The translations under genes and the position numbers were made by a program. Shown here one piece after another: positions 61,361 through 64,000 of a DNA stretch of 64,000 nt; within the stretch, counting starts at the first letter, position 1; each line of letters begins with the position of its first letter. Origin of the DNA: Verrucomicrobiales bacterium (GTDB lineage: Bacteria; Verrucomicrobiota; Verrucomicrobiia; Verrucomicrobiales; DEV007); the NCBI GenBank assembly GCA_029213265.1, contig JARGNG010000019.1, positions 1 through 64,000 of the forward strand, given 5' to 3'. The notes beneath the pieces were generated by a model. The model did not search any database. It worked only from the letters and a program-made list of their open reading frames with translations, and was not told the origin of the DNA.

Positions 61361-63553
61361 ATGAAAGCCTCCCACCTCCTCCCCTTTCTCCTCCTCACCT
61401 CGTCCCTCGGTGCAGACGCACCCATCTCCTTCAAGCGGGATGTCATGCCGGTGTTTATGAAGCACGGCTGCAACGCGGGAGACTGCCATGGCTCCAGTCG
61501 CGGTCAGGATGGATTCGTTCTTTCACTTTTCGGGTATGACGCCGAAGGAGATTTCTATCGCCTCACCGAAGAAATCCCGGGCCGCCGAATCAACCTGGCT
61601 GCGTCGGCGCAGAGTCTTCTTCTCACCAAGGCCACCGGACAGGTCGCTCACACGGGAGGCGAATTGTTTACGGCAGAGTCGGAATCCTACGAGCTCCTCC
61701 TTCGATGGCTTGAAGCGGGAGCTCCATCCGATCCGGAGGATACGGCTCTTGCCACGGGCATCCGGTTTTCCACAAGCATTCACAAGTTCGACAAACCCGG
61801 AGGTTCTCTCCAGGCGAAAGTCATCGCGACCTACAGCGACGGAAGTGAGCGCGATGTCACGCGGTGGTCGCTCTTCATGACGAATGACGAATCCGTCGCC
61901 GCGATCGATGACTCGGGATTGATCCAAACCAGCAAGGCGGGAGGAGCCAATGTTTTTGCCCGCTTCGATAAGTTCACCGTCGGCATGGAGATCACCGTGC
62001 TTCCCGAAGGCGAGTTCGACTGGCCGACTCCTCCGGTAAATAACTTCATCGACGAGCTGACTTTCGCGAAGCTGGAGGATCTTCGAATTGTCCCTTCCGG
62101 ACTTTGCACCGATGAGGAGTTTCTCCGGCGGGTCACCATCGACCTCACCGGCACCTTGCCGACACCCGGGGAATACCGTGGTTTCATGAGTTCGGATGAT
62201 CCTGACAAACGAACCCATCTCGTCGATGAGCTCCTTGGCCGCGAATCCTTCGGCGAAATGATGGCTGCCAAGTGGGGCGAGTGGCTCCGCATTTACGCAG
62301 ACACCAATCCGGAAAAGGGAACGGCGATGAAGGCGGGTTGGAACTACTACCACTGGGTCCGGGAGCAAATGGTCGAGAACACCCCGCTGAGTGAATTCGC
62401 CTACGCGCTCCTCACCGGAAACGGATCCAACCTGACCAATCCTCCTTCGAACTACTACACGATGATTCCGCAGGGAAAGGTCGATCCGATCCGGCTCAGT
62501 GAAGACACCGCCCAGATCTTTCTCGGAATCCGGACCCAGTGCGCGCAATGCCACAACCACCCCTTCGATCGATGGACGATCGATGACTACTACAGCTTCC
62601 AGTCCTTTTTCACCGGAGTGAGGCGTAAGCACGGATCCGAGGCACGGGAGTATTTCACCTTCGTTGATGTCGACGCAGAGCCGGCGAAGCATATCGTCGA
62701 CGGTCGCCCCATGCCCCACAAGTTTCTCGGAGGAGATTATGCGGATGTAGAAAACAAGGACCCGCGAAAAGTCCTCGCCGCCTGGATGACATCGCCGGAG
62801 AACCAGTTGTTTCGTCAAAACGTCGCCAACCGGATCTGGTCCCATTTTTTCGGAAGGGGCATCATTGAAGAAGTCGATGATATTCGGATCAGCAACCCAC
62901 CGGGCAATGCTCCGCTTCTATCCGAACTCGGTCGGCGATTTGCCGAGGACTACGGCTACGATCAGAAAAAACTGATCCGCGACATTTGTCTTTCGAGAAC
63001 GTACCAGCTCTCCGCCACGACCAATGACAGCAATCGGGATGATGAACGATTCTTCTCCCACGCCGCTCTTCGCCGTATGCGGGCGGACGTCCTGTTCGAT
63101 TGCCTCACCTCAGCGCTCGACTACCAACACAAATTCCGGCGGTCCACTGCGGAGCGTGCTGTGGCCATGTTCGAAGGAGGAAGAAAGGACGATTTCAATG
63201 CCTACTTTTTCAAAACCTTCGGTCAGGCGCGGCGCGAAAGTGTGTGCGCCTGTGAGGACCAAACCGAGGCGAATCTTTCCCAGGCTCTCCATCTCATCAA
63301 TGGCAAAACGATTGATGATGCTTTGCAGAGGAATCCTCAGTTGATTCCCTATCTGATGGACCAATATGAGGACGATGCTGCTGTGATCGAAGCTCTCTTC
63401 ATCCGAGCGCTCAGCCGGAAACCAACCGAAACGGAATTGCACGGAATCCTCGCCCTGATGGATGAAACGACGGATCGCAAGGTCCGGCATCAGAACTTCA
63501 ACAACGTTCTCTGGGGGCTCCTCAATTCCAGCGAATTCCTTTTCAACCACTGA
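61361..63553 (+). CDS. DUF1549/DUF1553 protein with planctomycete-type cytochrome c motif
   Basis: 730 aa, signal MKASHLLPFLLLTSSLG. An N-terminal heme-like motif in HGCNAGDCHGSSRG, a bacterial Ig-like (BIG2) region (about 130-215), DUF1549 (about 225-425) with a classic CAQCHNHPFDRW CxxCH, and DUF1553 (about 460-720, RQNVANRIWSHFFGRGIIEEVDDIR and LSRTYQLSA). Two possible c-type heme sites suggest redox activity in the periplasm. Co-occurs with DUF1501 in many Planctomycetes and Verrucomicrobia. Substrate unknown. Confidence 0.88.
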   Translation: MKASHLLPFLLLTSSLGADAPISFKRDVMPVFMKHGCNAGDCHGSSRGQDGFVLSLFGYDAEGDFYRLTEEIPGRRINLAASAQSLLLTKATGQVAHTGGELFTAESESYELLLRWLEAGAPSDPEDTALATGIRFSTSIHKFDKPGGSLQAKVIATYSDGSERDVTRWSLFMTNDESVAAIDDSGLIQTSKAGGANVFARFDKFTVGMEITVLPEGEFDWPTPPVNNFIDELTFAKLEDLRIVPSGLCTDEEFLRRVTIDLTGTLPTPGEYRGFMSSDDPDKRTHLVDELLGRESFGEMMAAKWGEWLRIYADTNPEKGTAMKAGWNYYHWVREQMVENTPLSEFAYALLTGNGSNLTNPPSNYYTMIPQGKVDPIRLSEDTAQIFLGIRTQCAQCHNHPFDRWTIDDYYSFQSFFTGVRRKHGSEAREYFTFVDVDAEPAKHIVDGRPMPHKFLGGDYADVENKDPRKVLAAWMTSPENQLFRQNVANRIWSHFFGRGIIEEVDDIRISNPPGNAPLLSELGRRFAEDYGYDQKKLIRDICLSRTYQLSATTNDSNRDDERFFSHAALRRMRADVLFDCLTSALDYQHKFRRSTAERAVAMFEGGRKDDFNAYFFKTFGQARRESVCACEDQTEANLSQALHLINGKTIDDALQRNPQLIPYLMDQYEDDAAVIEALFIRALSRKPTETELHGILALMDETTDRKVRHQNFNNVLWGLLNSSEFLFNH

Positions 63554-63556
63554 ACC

Positions 63557-63584
63557 GTAGCTGCGCTCGCAAGAGCGTGGCCAC
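63557..63584. repeat. Intergenic hairpin GTAGCTG-CGCTC-GCAA-GAGCG-TGGCCAC
   Basis: A 5-bp GC stem with a GCAA loop and partly complementary flanks, in the 54-nt gap after the DUF1549 gene. It merges into the REP-like copy 2 (63581-63604), so the gap holds two adjacent palindromes and a TTTTT run at 63586-63590, which could act as a terminator. Confidence 0.45.
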
Positions 63585-63604
63585 CTTTTTGCAACGGCGG
63601 CTAC
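63581..63604. repeat. REP-like intergenic palindrome, copy 2
   Basis: 24-nt element with 20 of 24 positions equal to the copy at 24246-24269, same orientation, same GGCGGCTAC end, with compensating imperfect stem. Placed between two genes of the same strand, close to the next ATG. Confidence 0.5.
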
Positions 63605-63607
63605 ATC

Positions 63608-64000
63608 ATGAAAGTCCATTCTCTCCTCCTCATTTTGATCTCCGTCATCCCGGGTCTTCAAGGGGCTCCGACCTTTGACGCCGACATACGTCCGCTTTTC
63701 AAAAAGCATTGCACGAGCTGTCACAATCCTGACAAACGGAAGGCCGATCTCGATCTTTCCACCTATGCGGGAGTTCTCGCCGGAAGCTCCGGGGGCGAAG
63801 TCGTCAAAGCCGGTGTGCCGGACACGAGCTGGCTTTTCGAATCGATCACTCACGTCGATGGCGTCGAAGCGATGCCTCCGAAAAAGCCGAAGATATCCGA
63901 GGATGCGATCGCAACGATCCGGGAATGGATTCTCGGGGGGCTCGTCGAAAGCTCCGGAGGAAAGTCGATGCTTCGCGAGATCACTTTTGATGTCACTGCC
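63608..64000 (+). CDS. Planctomycete-type cytochrome c protein (truncated by window end)
   Basis: Only the first 131 codons are present. Signal MKVHSLLLILISVIPGLQG, then DADIRPLFKKHCTSCHNPDKRKADLDLSTY, a CxxCH heme motif of the PSCyt1 family, and AMPPKKPKISEDAIATIREWI as the end of this domain. Proteins of this start often go on into DUF1587/DUF1592/DUF1588-type domains; the continuation lies past the right edge. Confidence 0.8.
   Translation, partial: MKVHSLLLILISVIPGLQGAPTFDADIRPLFKKHCTSCHNPDKRKADLDLSTYAGVLAGSSGGEVVKAGVPDTSWLFESITHVDGVEAMPPKKPKISEDAIATIREWILGGLVESSGGKSMLREITFDVTA

Overview
The window looks like a chromosomal segment of a free-living bacterium of the Planctomycetes-Verrucomicrobia-Chlamydiae superphylum, most likely a Verrucomicrobiota of the Opitutae type. 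This is an inference from gene content: a DUF1501 / PPC-repeat / DUF1549-DUF1553 cluster with planctomycete-type cytochromes, an SHD1-domain protein, an ECF sigma factor next to a long FecR-like protein, a secreted sulfatase, Calx-beta and He_PIG repeat proteins, and a CrtQ/CrtO-like pair. No rRNA, tRNA, insertion sequence, phage gene or CRISPR array was seen.

Layout. 1-4.7 kb: a large secreted M36 (fungalysin) peptidase, cut by the left edge and carrying a 1-nt frameshift in a C run. 4.8-7.6 kb: a nitrogen-control-like locus with a P-II protein, a divergent NtrC-type sigma-54 activator and a convergent sensor-less histidine kinase; the P-II gene has a good -24/-12 promoter with an inverted repeat at about -110. 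7.8-12.8 kb (minus strand): a SnoaL-like protein, then birA, nadC, a lipoprotein and mnmG. Two perfect 16-bp parS palindromes lie in and just upstream of mnmG, which suggests an origin-proximal location. 12.9-17.8 kb: a complete pyruvate dehydrogenase operon (E1a, E1b, E2, E3). 17.9-24.2 kb: a one-motif PLD nuclease, an ECF sigma factor, an FAD oxidoreductase / methyltransferase pair, a sulfatase, a response-regulator pseudogene with two lesions, and ribD. 24.3-32.2 kb: a secreted protein of unknown role, a serine hydrolase, transaldolase, a CrtQ/CrtO-like pair, HtrA and a thioredoxin-fold protein without cysteines.

32.3-40.3 kb holds a nine-gene Mrp-type cation/proton antiporter operon. Its MrpA functions are split among separate proteins, and three of its proteins carry histidine-rich loops. 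40.3-46.4 kb holds an ABC-2 exporter whose two permeases are each fused to an extracytoplasmic peptidase-like domain, one with an intact HExxH site and one degenerate; a secreted SHD1-peptidase is divergent to it. Then come ribE, RNase R with a low-complexity basic tail, an ECF/FecR pair, and a secreted CxxCH protein with cyclase-like repeats. 54-64 kb is a block of large secreted proteins (DUF4838+CBM9, DUF1501, PPC repeats, DUF1549/DUF1553, a planctomycete-type cytochrome) that continues past the right edge.

The genome favours very short or absent 5' leaders: several leading genes have a -10-like hexamer (TATCAT, TACACT, TACGAT) 5-13 nt before the start codon and no Shine-Dalgarno, whereas some internal operon genes have one. 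Best candidates for unusual biology: the permease-peptidase exporter, the sigma-54/P-II control region, the split His-rich Mrp antiporter, and the parS sites beside mnmG.
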